A stretch of 9,137 nt of DNA, taken from contig CAAGEF010000211.1 of NCBI GenBank assembly GCA_900768805.1, positions 1 to 9,137 on the forward strand, in the 5' to 3' direction. The notes below the pieces were generated by a model. It worked only from the letters and a program-made list of their open reading frames with translations, made no database searches and was not told where the DNA came from. How positions within the stretch are numbered: position 1 is the first letter of the stretch; every line of letters begins with the position of its first letter. The translations under genes and the position numbers were made by a program. The stretch comes from Clostridia bacterium. Its GTDB lineage: Bacteria; Bacillota; Clostridia; TANB77; CAG-508. Positions 1 to 5,984 of the stretch are shown piece by piece.

Positions 1-64
1 ATTTAACGCGGACTTTGCAATGAAATATAACTATATGCAATTAGAAAATGTCCGCTATTGTTCT
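1..64. repeat. 64-base intergenic repeat, copy 1
   Basis: This stretch aligns without gaps to 5880-5943, with about 54 of 64 positions identical by my count. The best part is the last 24 bases, with a single mismatch. Both copies hold the arms GCGGAC (8-13 here) and GTCCGC (50-55), separated by about 36 bases, so the element can form a hairpin. Both copies also read ATT followed by a stop codon at their left edge (TAA here at 4-6, TGA in copy 2), then the GCGGAC arm within a few bases. This fits the 3' end of a duplicated gene plus its terminator. The copy may extend left of the window. Its function is unknown. Confidence 0.75.
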
Positions 65-95
65 ATTAATTAGATAAAAAAATTTATAAAATTAC

Positions 96-124
96 TTGAA
101 TAAAAAAATATATATGTATATAAT
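96..124 (+). promoter_or_regulatory. Promoter for the histidine kinase unit
   Basis: A -35 TTGAAT (96-101) and a -10 TATAAT (119-124) are separated by 17 bases, close to the sigma-A consensus. The start codon of the kinase lies 33 bases past the -10. The site sits about 30 bases after repeat copy 1. The kinase may therefore be transcribed independently of whatever lies upstream. Confidence 0.7.
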
Positions 125-156
125 ATAAAAAGCATAAAGTAGGGAGATAAGTAATA

Positions 157-1608
157 ATGTTAAGAAATATTCAAGTAAAAATTGTTTTAGCATTTACACT
201 TCTAGGCATTCTTGTTATAACCCTATTAGGACTATTTTTTATTAATAAATTGGAAAATTTAAATATTTCAATTAGTAATATTAATATAACAGAAGCTGAA
301 TTAAGTAGTAATATTGAAAATCAAATAGTAGAAACGAAAAATGTTATTTTTTATTCTCTAGGGGTTTTTTCTTTAGTTTCTATAATATTTAGTTTTATTG
401 TTGCAAAACTTGTAATTTCTCCAATTTCTAAAATAATAAAAAGTGCAGAAAAAGTTTCTAATGGAAAGTCTGTAGATATAAAATATCTAGGTGATGGAAA
501 AAAGAAAACAGAAATAGATGATTTAGTAGATGCATTTGGACTCATGAATAATGAACTTAAAGAAAACTTGATAGATGCAACTAGACAAAAAAAACAAATG
601 GAAACCATTTTACTTCATATGAAAGATGGTGTTATAGCATTTGATATAGAAGGAAATATAATACATATAAATCCAGCAGCTAAGACTTTTTTAAATTATA
701 ATAAAGAAAAAAACTTTGACGAAATTTTTTCAAAATTTGATTCTGAATTAAATATGGAAAAAATAATTTATCTAGAAGAACTTACATCATTAGATCAAAA
801 AATAGTAGTTGAAGACAGAACAATGAATTTGTTTTTTGCACCATATACAAACGAATATGAAAGACCTGATGGTGTTATAGTAGTTATTCAAGATATTACA
901 GAACATGTAAAACTTGATAGCATGAGAAAAGAATTTGTTGCAGATGTATCACATGAGCTAAAAACTCCAATTCAAAGTATAATGGGATATTCAGAAACCC
1001 TTCTTGAAAATGAAATTGATGAAAAGATGAGACAAAATTTTCTAGGAATTATTAACTCAGAAGCTAAAAGAATGGATAAATTAGTTAAAGAATTGCTAGA
1101 ATTATCAAAATATGATAGAACTAAAGTGGAAGTTGAAAAAGTAGAATTTAATTTGTATGAAATTACCAAAGAAGCTTTAGAAAGTTTAAAATTAGAAACA
1201 GAAAAAAAGAATTTAACATTAGAATTCTTACCACCAGTTATGAAAATGCCACTCGTATTTGCTGATAAAAGTGGTATACAAAGAGTAATTTATAATATTT
1301 TAACAAATGCTATAAAATATACAGATGAAGGTGGAACAATAAGAGTATATGTTGGATGTGTTGAAAATACAGCTTATATTAAGGTAAAAGATACTGGAAT
1401 AGGAATTTCGGAAGAGGATTTGAATAAAATTTTTGAAAGATTTTATAGAGTAGATAAAGCTAGAACTAGAAAAACAGGAGGAACTGGTTTGGGATTATCT
1501 ATAGCAAAAGAAATCTTAGAGCAAAATAACTCGCTAATCAATATAACAAGTGAACTTGGAAAAGGTACAGAAGTAGTTATAAGGATTCCAGTAACACCAA
1601 AGAAATAA
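157..1608 (+). CDS. WalK/PhoR-like sensor histidine kinase
   Basis: This is a 483-residue membrane sensor kinase that should autophosphorylate on histidine and pass the phosphate to a response regulator. TM1 lies at about residues 9-29 and TM2 at about 63-87, leaving only some 33 residues outside the membrane. A HAMP linker follows (about 87-140), then a PAS domain (about 147-250), then the dimerisation/phosphoacceptor box VSHELKTP with His266. The ATPase domain has the N box (NAIKY, Asn384), G1 (DTGIGI, 412-417), the F box (FERFYR, 426-431) and G2 (GGTGLGLSI, 441-449). All catalytic motifs look intact. The domain order TM-loop-TM-HAMP-PAS-HisKA-HATPase is that of WalK and PhoR kinases. No response regulator is in the window, so a cognate regulator may lie upstream, and I give no gene symbol. 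A GGGAG site at 142-146 supports the ATG start. The next gene begins 25 bases downstream, so the two are probably one operon. Confidence 0.9.
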   Translation: MLRNIQVKIVLAFTLLGILVITLLGLFFINKLENLNISISNINITEAELSSNIENQIVETKNVIFYSLGVFSLVSIIFSFIVAKLVISPISKIIKSAEKVSNGKSVDIKYLGDGKKKTEIDDLVDAFGLMNNELKENLIDATRQKKQMETILLHMKDGVIAFDIEGNIIHINPAAKTFLNYNKEKNFDEIFSKFDSELNMEKIIYLEELTSLDQKIVVEDRTMNLFFAPYTNEYERPDGVIVVIQDITEHVKLDSMRKEFVADVSHELKTPIQSIMGYSETLLENEIDEKMRQNFLGIINSEAKRMDKLVKELLELSKYDRTKVEVEKVEFNLYEITKEALESLKLETEKKNLTLEFLPPVMKMPLVFADKSGIQRVIYNILTNAIKYTDEGGTIRVYVGCVENTAYIKVKDTGIGISEEDLNKIFERFYRVDKARTRKTGGTGLGLSIAKEILEQNNSLINITSELGKGTEVVIRIPVTPKK

Positions 1609-1633
1609 AAATATAAAGTGAGGATGAAAAATT

Positions 1634-2650
1634 ATGAAGAAAAACTTAAGAAGAATTATGCTATTATCATTAGCTATAATGGCAATAGGAAAAAGTATTT
1701 ATGCAACTGAGGAATCGGTTACAATGTTAAGTGGATATATGAAATTTGTATTTATTGGATTAGCAGTTATTGTATTAGCATTAATTCTTTTCTTATCATA
1801 TAAACTGGATAAAGAAGAACCATTAGTTGCTAATGAAGGAGCAATTTCTAAGAAAAAGTTAGGCAATGCAAATAAAAACAGAAATTCTAGTAAAAAAGAA
1901 GATTTATATGCTGGTATTTCAGAAACAGATGAAGAAGATGATAGTGATGATGAATACTACGAAAATAATTTGAGTCAAGAAGATTTTGATTCTAAAGAAT
2001 TTGAGGATATAGAAGATGATGCTGATGAAGAAGAAATTGTGTATCAAGAGGTCGATGATGAATACGAAAATTTATCAAATGAAATTGATGAACTTGATGA
2101 TGATATTGAAGATGTTGAAGAAGAAAATTTGAATTTTGATGCAAGTGTGTTAGATGATTTAGATGACTATGAAGAAGTAAAACCACAAAGTGAATCAAAA
2201 AGCATAAATGAAGATGTAGAGGAGATAGATTTTGATACAAGTGTATTAGATGATTTGGATGATTATGAAAGTTCTAATTCAACAAAGAAAGTAGAACAAA
2301 ATGAAGAAAAATTCAAACCGTTATCAAATACAAATATGTCACCAAAATCAACAAAACGTTTTACATCTTCGTCAAATAGTTCTAGTATAGGATTTAGAAA
2401 TAAAACAACAAGTTCAAGAAGTGAAATTGGTTTTAGAAATGAAAAAAAAGAAGAAAATAATACAATAGGGTTTAAAAGAAAAAATGAAGAAGATTTTAGC
2501 AGTGAAGATTTCCTAAATCAAATGGAGGAAAATTTGAAAGATTCAAAACCAAGTACAACAAAAAAGACTGCTAAAACTACAAGCAAGACAACAAAAGCCA
2601 AAAATACAACTACAACAAAAACAACATCAAAAAGAAAAAAAACTGAATAA
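1634..2650 (+). CDS. Membrane-anchored acidic, low-complexity protein with linear-motif repeats
   Basis: I do not recognise a family for this 338-residue protein. The N terminus looks like a signal peptide (MKKNLRRIM, then a hydrophobic run to about residue 19, possible cleavage after Ala24). A strong membrane segment follows at about 37-56, ending in the basic KLDK, so the long remainder should be cytoplasmic. Residues about 85-215 are very acidic (Asp/Glu runs) and contain a near-perfect duplicated motif, FDxSVLDDLDDYE, at 168-180 and 200-212. Residues 250-285 carry three spaced IGFR/IGFK motifs (252, 265 and 278). The tail, from about 305, is rich in Lys and Thr and strongly basic. Most of the chain is predicted to be disordered. 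It follows the histidine kinase after 25 bases with a GTGAGGA ribosome site, so the two are probably co-transcribed. A scaffold or anchor role next to the kinase is only inference. Confidence 0.8.
   Translation: MKKNLRRIMLLSLAIMAIGKSIYATEESVTMLSGYMKFVFIGLAVIVLALILFLSYKLDKEEPLVANEGAISKKKLGNANKNRNSSKKEDLYAGISETDEEDDSDDEYYENNLSQEDFDSKEFEDIEDDADEEEIVYQEVDDEYENLSNEIDELDDDIEDVEEENLNFDASVLDDLDDYEEVKPQSESKSINEDVEEIDFDTSVLDDLDDYESSNSTKKVEQNEEKFKPLSNTNMSPKSTKRFTSSSNSSSIGFRNKTTSSRSEIGFRNEKKEENNTIGFKRKNEEDFSSEDFLNQMEENLKDSKPSTTKKTAKTTSKTTKAKNTTTTKTTSKRKKTE
2135..2269 (+). repeat. Duplicated coding motif (FDxSVLDDLDDYE)
   Basis: The segments 2135-2173 and 2231-2269 encode the same 13-residue acidic motif, differing only at the third residue (Ala or Thr). 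The codons differ at several third positions (for example GTG/GTA, TTA/TTG and GAC/GAT). This is either an old duplication kept by selection or a motif under convergent pressure. Confidence 0.8.
2387..2479 (+). repeat. Three spaced IGFR/IGFK coding motifs
   Basis: Codons for IGFRN begin at 2387 and 2426, and codons for IGFKR begin at 2465. Both intervals are exactly 39 bases (13 residues), separated by Ser/Thr/Lys/Glu-rich linkers. This regular spacing inside a disordered chain looks like a multivalent short linear motif. Confidence 0.75.
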
Positions 2651-2690
2651 CAAATAAGAACTTCTATATTTATAGAAGTTCTTATTTGTT
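2649..2690. terminator. Hairpin at the end of the kinase operon
   Basis: A perfect 20-bp inverted repeat (2649-2668 and 2671-2690) with a 2-base loop begins inside the TAA stop codon of the disordered protein. The right arm is T-rich, but no clean T run follows immediately, so termination may be imperfect. The next genes on both sides are on the plus strand. Confidence 0.65.
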
Positions 2691-2701
2691 AAATATACAT
2701 A

Positions 2702-2730
2702 TTGATTTTTTTTTGAAAATATGGTATAAA
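2702..2730 (+). promoter_or_regulatory. Upstream promoter (P1) of the rpsB region
   Basis: A -35 TTGATT (2702-2707), 17 bases, then TATAAA (2725-2730, continuing AATAT) make a good sigma-A promoter. Transcription should begin near 2737, directly at the 5' edge of the three-way-junction RNA. This placement is one of the main reasons to treat that RNA as real. Confidence 0.65.
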
Positions 2731-2736
2731 ATATAA

Positions 2737-2837
2737 TTGTGTGTATAGTTTACTCATACAATAGTACATAATGTGCTTATGATAATTGCATTATTATGCA
2801 ATTATCTGTAGGGGAAACTGTATACACATTTTTTTTT
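2737..2837 (+). ncRNA. Candidate structured RNA: three-way junction ending in a terminator
   Basis: Three helices meet with no unpaired base at the junction. The closing helix pairs 2740-2760 with 2807-2828: 8 bp, a 2-base bulge, 4 bp, a bulged A, 3 bp with one G-U, an A/G mismatch, then 4 bp. Helix 2 pairs 2761-2768 with 2772-2780 around a 3-base loop, with one bulged T. Helix 3 is a perfect 11-bp stem (2781-2791 with 2796-2806) with loop TATT. Nine T follow directly (2829-2837), so the closing helix doubles as an intrinsic terminator. A promoter lies just upstream, and another promoter for rpsB lies 9 bases downstream. It could be a stand-alone small RNA of about 95-100 nt, or a terminator-type attenuator leader for rpsB-tsf. 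I do not recognise a known riboswitch or small-RNA signature in it. Confidence 0.65.
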
Positions 2838-2846
2838 GAAAAAAGC

Positions 2847-2875
2847 TTGATTTTATAGGTTTTATGTGTTAAAAT
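2847..2875 (+). promoter_or_regulatory. Proximal promoter (P2) of rpsB-tsf
   Basis: TTGATT (2847-2852), a 17-base spacer and TAAAAT (2870-2875) form a near-consensus promoter. The start of transcription is expected near 2882, giving rpsB a leader of about 110 bases that does not contain the three-way junction. Confidence 0.65.
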
Positions 2876-2896
2876 AGCTAATGTTAATAAAACGCA

Positions 2897-2957
2897 CGTA
2901 TATTTAGTTTAAAATTGTGCTGGTAAAACAGTGGTTTTAAATGTTTGAAGATATACG
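2897..2957 (+). promoter_or_regulatory. Structured rpsB leader, candidate autoregulatory site
   Basis: CGTATAT (2897-2903) can pair with ATATACG (2951-2957). This closes a domain holding an inner hairpin: 2908-2914 with 2935-2941 (7 bp), two following T-G wobbles, then CTG/CAG at 2920-2922 and 2929-2931 around a 6-base loop. The domain ends about 18 bases before the rpsB Shine-Dalgarno site. In E. coli, S2 represses its own rpsB-tsf mRNA through the 5' leader. That this structure does the same job is inference. Confidence 0.4.
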
Positions 2958-2990
2958 GAGGAAAAAACGAAATTTAAGGAGGAATTAAAA

Positions 2991-3773
2991 ATGGCAGTAG
3001 TTGCAATGAAACAATTACTAGAAGCAGGTGTTCATTTTGGACATCAAAAAAGAAGATGGGATCCTAAAATGGCAGAGTATATTTTCCAAGTAAGAAATGG
3101 AATTCACATCATCGATTTACAAAAAACATCAAAAAAATTAGATGAAGCTTACAAATTTGTTAAAGAACAAGCTGAGGAAGGAAAATCAGTATTATTTGTA
3201 GGAACAAAAAAACAAGCTCAAGAATGTATTAAAGAAGCTGCACAAAAATGTAATATGTATTATGTTGATCAAAGATGGTTAGGTGGAATGCTTACAAACT
3301 TTGGTACAATCCAAGCTAGAATTAAAAGATTAGAAGATTTAGAAAAAATGGAAGAAGATGGAACATTTGATGTTTTACCAAAAAAAGAAGTAGCTGGTCT
3401 TAGAAAAGAAATGGAAAAACTAGAAAAAAATCTTGGTGGAATTAAAGATATGAAAGAAATGCCAGGAGTTATGTTCGTAGTAGATCCTAAAAAAGAGAGA
3501 ATAGCTATATTAGAAGCTAAAAAATTAGGTATTCCAATCGTTGGATTAGTTGATACAAACTGTAACCCAGAAGATGTTGATTATCCAATTCCAGGAAATG
3601 ATGATGCTATAAGAGCAGTAAAATTAATCGCTGATGTTATTGGAAATGCTGTAATTGAAGGAAACCAAGGTGTTGATGCTGAAGTTACTTCTGAAGTTGA
3701 AGAAGCTATAGCAGAAGAAACAACTGAACCAACAGATATGGAAGAAGTTGTTGCTGAAGATAAAGCAGAATAA
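2991..3773 (+). CDS. rpsB: 30S ribosomal protein S2
   Basis: The 260-residue product is full length for S2, a protein on the back of the 30S head-body junction that joins late in assembly and is needed for mRNA binding together with S1-like factors. The start has the family signature LLEAGVHFGHQ followed by KRRWDPKM. RWLGGMLTNF and the GIPIVGLVDTNCNPE stretch are also intact. Residues after about 228 form an acidic Glu-rich tail, a common variable extension. The ATG is preceded by AAGGAGGA at 2976-2983. Another GGAGG at 2957-2961 belongs to the leader and is too far away to act as the ribosome site. It is the first gene of the rpsB-tsf unit. Confidence 0.98.
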   Translation: MAVVAMKQLLEAGVHFGHQKRRWDPKMAEYIFQVRNGIHIIDLQKTSKKLDEAYKFVKEQAEEGKSVLFVGTKKQAQECIKEAAQKCNMYYVDQRWLGGMLTNFGTIQARIKRLEDLEKMEEDGTFDVLPKKEVAGLRKEMEKLEKNLGGIKDMKEMPGVMFVVDPKKERIAILEAKKLGIPIVGLVDTNCNPEDVDYPIPGNDDAIRAVKLIADVIGNAVIEGNQGVDAEVTSEVEEAIAEETTEPTDMEEVVAEDKAE

Positions 3774-3790
3774 TAATAGATAATAATATA

Positions 3791-3814
3791 GGCGGAGCAG
3801 TAAATTACTCCGCC
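3791..3814 (+). promoter_or_regulatory. Hairpin between rpsB and tsf
   Basis: GGCGGAG (3791-3797) pairs with CTCCGCC (3808-3814) around a 10-base loop. It is the most G+C-rich spot in this intergenic region and lacks a T run, so it is more likely a weak attenuator, RNA processing or 3'-end stability element than a full terminator. It could set a different output for tsf relative to rpsB. Confidence 0.55.
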
Positions 3815-3854
3815 AAATTTATAATATATAATAAAAATATGGGAGGTACTTAAA

Positions 3855-4730
3855 ATGATAACTGCAGAATTAGTAAAACAATTAAGAGAAAAAACTGGTG
3901 CAGGAATGATGGATTGCAAAAAAGTTTTAACAGAAACTGATGGAGATATGGAAAAAGCAGCTGAATTATTAAGAGAAAGAGGAATAGCTAAAGCAGCTAA
4001 AAAATCTGGAAGAGTAGCAGCTGAAGGTTTAGTAAGTAGCTATGTATCTGAAGATAAAAAAGTAGGAGCAATAGTTGAAGTAAATGCTGAAACAGATTTC
4101 GTTGCAAAAAATGATGAATTTAAAACTTTTGTTAATGAAATTGCTGAAATAGTAGCAAAAACAAATCCAGCTGATGTTGAAGCTTTATTAGAAGTTAAAT
4201 ATAAAAATTCTGAAAAAACTGTTAAAGAAGTATTAACAGATAAAATTGCTACAATTGGAGAAAATATGTCAATCAGAAGATTTGCTAGATATGAATCAGA
4301 AGGTTTAGTAGAAAGCTATATTCATGGAGAAGGAAAAATAGCTGTATTAGTAAATTTTGAAAAAGGTGATTCAGAAGTTGCAAAAGATGTTTGTATGCAA
4401 ATTGCAGCTGTAAGACCTGAATATTTAAGCAAAGAAGATGTTCCTGCAGATGCTGTAGCTAAAGAAATGGAAATCTTAAAAGCTCAAGCTATGAATGAAG
4501 GTAAACCAGCAGAAATCGCTGAAAAAATGGTAAATGGAAGAATTGGAAAATTCTACGGAGAAGTTTGTTTATTACATCAAGAATTTGTTAAAGATTCAAG
4601 TATGAAGGTTGAAGACTTATTGAAATCTAAGGATGCTAAAATAGTAGCATTTACAAGATTTGAAAAAGGTGAAGGAATTGAGAAAAAAGAAGAAAACTTT
4701 GCAGAAGAAGTTATGAAACAATTACAATAA
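3855..4730 (+). CDS. tsf: Translation elongation factor Ts
   Basis: This is the 291-residue guanine-nucleotide exchange factor for EF-Tu, which releases GDP so that EF-Tu can bind GTP again. The N-terminal UBA-like region has the signature LREKTGAGMMDCKKVL (about residues 10-25). The EF-Tu contact motif TDFVAKND is at 80-87, and MQIAAVRPEYL at 181-191 matches the second core repeat. It is complete, with the usual length for bacterial EF-Ts. The ribosome site GGGAGGT lies at 3841-3847. It is co-transcribed with rpsB across an 81-base gap. A strong terminator follows, so pyrH and frr, the common next genes in many bacteria, are not linked here. Confidence 0.98.
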   Translation: MITAELVKQLREKTGAGMMDCKKVLTETDGDMEKAAELLRERGIAKAAKKSGRVAAEGLVSSYVSEDKKVGAIVEVNAETDFVAKNDEFKTFVNEIAEIVAKTNPADVEALLEVKYKNSEKTVKEVLTDKIATIGENMSIRRFARYESEGLVESYIHGEGKIAVLVNFEKGDSEVAKDVCMQIAAVRPEYLSKEDVPADAVAKEMEILKAQAMNEGKPAEIAEKMVNGRIGKFYGEVCLLHQEFVKDSSMKVEDLLKSKDAKIVAFTRFEKGEGIEKKEENFAEEVMKQLQ

Positions 4731-4734
4731 AAAT

Positions 4735-4767
4735 AAAAAATGTGTCTTTTTAAAAGACACATTTTTT
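4735..4767. terminator. Terminator after tsf
   Basis: A perfect inverted repeat (core TGTGTCTTTT / AAAAGACACA, flanked by an A run on the left and a T run on the right) begins 4 bases after the tsf stop. The symmetrical A and T runs mean it can end transcription from both directions. Confidence 0.88.
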
Positions 4768-4792
4768 AATAGACATTCTAAAAGAGGTTATT

Positions 4793-4828
4793 AAAGAGGA
4801 CATTCACTATAAAAGGTGGATGTCCTTT
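4793..4828. other. Second hairpin before the 4831 promoter
   Basis: AAAG-A-GGACATTCAC (4793-4807) pairs with GTGGATGTCCTTT (4816-4828), with one bulged A, one wobble and an 8-base loop. It ends two bases before the -35 element of the next promoter. It could be a backup terminator or a protein-binding inverted repeat controlling that promoter. Confidence 0.45.
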
Positions 4829-4830
4829 AC

Positions 4831-4859
4831 TTGAAAAATTATGTAAATTATGGTATAAT
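4831..4859 (+). promoter_or_regulatory. Strong promoter of the exported-protein gene
   Basis: TTGAAA (4831-4836), 17 bases, TATAAT (4854-4859), with TGG just before the -10. It differs from the sigma-A consensus at only one position, the strongest promoter in the window. Transcription should begin near 4866, with a leader of about 50 bases that contains the small inverted repeat ACATG/CATGT (4866-4880). Confidence 0.8.
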
Positions 4860-4916
4860 TATAATACATGTTATTCATGTGAGTAGGCAAAATAAAACAT
4901 TTTGGAGGAAAACGAT

Positions 4917-5714
4917 ATGATTAAAAAAATTTTAGCAACTCTTATGGCAACAGGTACTTTTATGGGCGCATCGGTTTCTAACACTCATTTAAATGTTGTG
5001 CGGCAGCCTAAAACAGTAACTGCAACAGTTGATGAAGTTACGGTCCCAGAGACAACAGAAGTTGAAATGGAGAGATTTTTCTATCTTCCGTTTGAAAGTG
5101 GAAGTGTGCTCAGAAGCACCTATACTTCTGGTTGTTATGGCGAAAATGAGGTCTGCATTGGTATATTTGCTACAACTACTATGCAGAACTATTCCGGTAT
5201 TCAGAAACTCTGTATGGATTTGGCTACTGCAGATGAAGACTTTGCTGGAACCCTTGAAAAGTTTGCAACATGGTCGAATTCGAAGGTGATTGCTGATATC
5301 AAATCAGATGATAGCCAGTTGGTGGCTGAGTTTAAGAAACTTGATGAGATTAATCATGAGCGTTTCTTGAATCTTCAGCTTTTGACTATGGAGAAAAAAT
5401 TTAAGCAAATTATGAAAAATCAGCATGTAGAGTGGTTGGATGATTGTTCGCCAGCTCTTGTTGGCTCCTATTATTCATTGTTGAATTGGATTCCATATGC
5501 AGGTTGGGAAAATGCGATTTCTTCAGAGAAAACAGATAAGCAAAATCTCATTTCTCTGTATGCAATGGTATACGATAAATTAGGCGCGTATGCCAATTTT
5601 GACAGCAAAATAAACGAAAGGTTTGAGCGACAGGAGGAGTTTGCGCTTGATATGCTTTATGGTGAAAAAGAATATGACGAAGTTACCTCGTGGATGATAA
5701 ATCCACAATGGTAA
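4917..5714 (+). CDS. Exported protein of foreign composition, possibly lysozyme-like
   Basis: The chosen ATG has GGAGG at 4904-4908, 8 bases upstream. The in-frame TTG at 4902 overlaps that site and is rejected. The product has 265 residues and begins with a signal-peptide-like segment (two Lys, then a hydrophobic run to about residue 20). I cannot name the family firmly. The pattern FESG (Glu60), then CIGIFATTT, a LQLLTMEKKF stretch (153-162), a PALVGSYYSLLNW stretch (179-191) and a final RFERQEEFALDML (235-247) recalls, from memory, lysozyme-like domains of phage tail and VgrG-type proteins (E-S-G, then G-x-Y-Q, a central Gln, and R-x-x-E near the end). If so, Glu60 would be the catalytic acid and the substrate peptidoglycan. 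Four cysteines are present (73, 80, 99, 177). A 60-base sample (5101-5160) is 45% G+C, and CTT/CTC/CGT codons occur, unlike rpsB. With its own promoter and terminator, it looks like an acquired single-gene cassette. Confidence 0.8.
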   Translation: MIKKILATLMATGTFMGASVSNTHLNVVRQPKTVTATVDEVTVPETTEVEMERFFYLPFESGSVLRSTYTSGCYGENEVCIGIFATTTMQNYSGIQKLCMDLATADEDFAGTLEKFATWSNSKVIADIKSDDSQLVAEFKKLDEINHERFLNLQLLTMEKKFKQIMKNQHVEWLDDCSPALVGSYYSLLNWIPYAGWENAISSEKTDKQNLISLYAMVYDKLGAYANFDSKINERFERQEEFALDMLYGEKEYDEVTSWMINPQW

Positions 5715-5724
5715 AGCTTACTCG

Positions 5725-5750
5725 AGCAGTGGCGTTTGCCACTGCTTTTT
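5725..5750 (+). terminator. Terminator after the exported-protein gene
   Basis: AGCAGTGGC (5725-5733), loop GTTT, GCCACTGCT (5738-5746), then T to 5750. This is a perfect 9-bp, G+C-rich stem with a T run, starting 11 bases after the stop codon. Confidence 0.9.
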
Positions 5751-5883
5751 CATTCAGTAGGAATTTCCTTTGGGGATGAGCTGAATAAAAGAATTGCACA
5801 CAATTTTTATTCAAAAATTGGCGCGCGAATATTTCTTAGTTCTTATGAGAAACGAATTAGAAATAAGTTATGCCGTGCTATTT
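5751..5883 (+). pseudogene. Possible decayed coding remnant without a start
   Basis: The frame that continues from the preceding gene's stop stays open to TGA at 5881-5883. Its last ~44 codons read like protein (FGDELNKRIAHNFYSK, then RIRNKLCRAI at the end). It uses codons such as GCG, GGC, CGA and CGT that the core genes avoid. There is no ATG and no ribosome site, and it follows a terminator. The stop codon falls inside repeat copy 2. An inverted repeat (5782-5813, with a 2-base bulge) overlaps it. I do not recognise the family. It could be the 3' end of a lost mobile or cargo gene, or chance. Confidence 0.25.
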
Positions 5884-5943
5884 GATGCGGACTTTTTAAT
5901 AAATTTTAGCTGTATGCAATTAAAAAATGTCCGCTATTGTTCT
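5880..5943. repeat. 64-base intergenic repeat, copy 2
   Basis: This is the partner of the element at 1-64. The arms GCGGAC (5887-5892) and GTCCGC (5929-5934) are kept, and the most conserved block is 5913-5943. It is followed by TTTTTG, so it might act as a weak terminator. It lies about 40 bases before the promoter of the next unit, just as copy 1 lies about 30 bases before the kinase promoter. Between 5715 and 6055 I see only the terminator, the possible remnant, this repeat and a promoter. Confidence 0.75.
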
Positions 5944-5984
5944 TTTTGTAATAATAATTTTACAAAATTTATAAAAAGTTGGTA

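Noticed and set aside
1992..2240. Minus-strand open frame rich in His and Leu
   Set aside because: It is the mirror of the Asp/Glu codon runs (GAT/GAA) in the disordered protein.
2737..2837. Three-way junction as a hammerhead ribozyme or purine riboswitch
   Set aside because: The hammerhead core CTGATGA and the conserved junction bases of purine riboswitches are absent, and this junction has no unpaired bases.
2941..2988. Tiny open frame (ATG 2941 to TAA 2988, Arg/Lys-rich) in the rpsB leader, a possible leader peptide
   Set aside because: It has no convincing ribosome site, and its Arg codons CGG and AGG are just the two GGAGG stretches of the leader read as codons.
3581..3919. Minus-strand open frame over the end of rpsB and the start of tsf
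   Set aside because: It is opposite two certain genes, has no ribosome site, and is explained by their AT-rich codon use.
5029..5289. Plus-strand open frame inside the exported-protein gene
   Set aside because: It is an overlapping frame with no ribosome site, inside a gene with a clear start, signal peptide and terminator.
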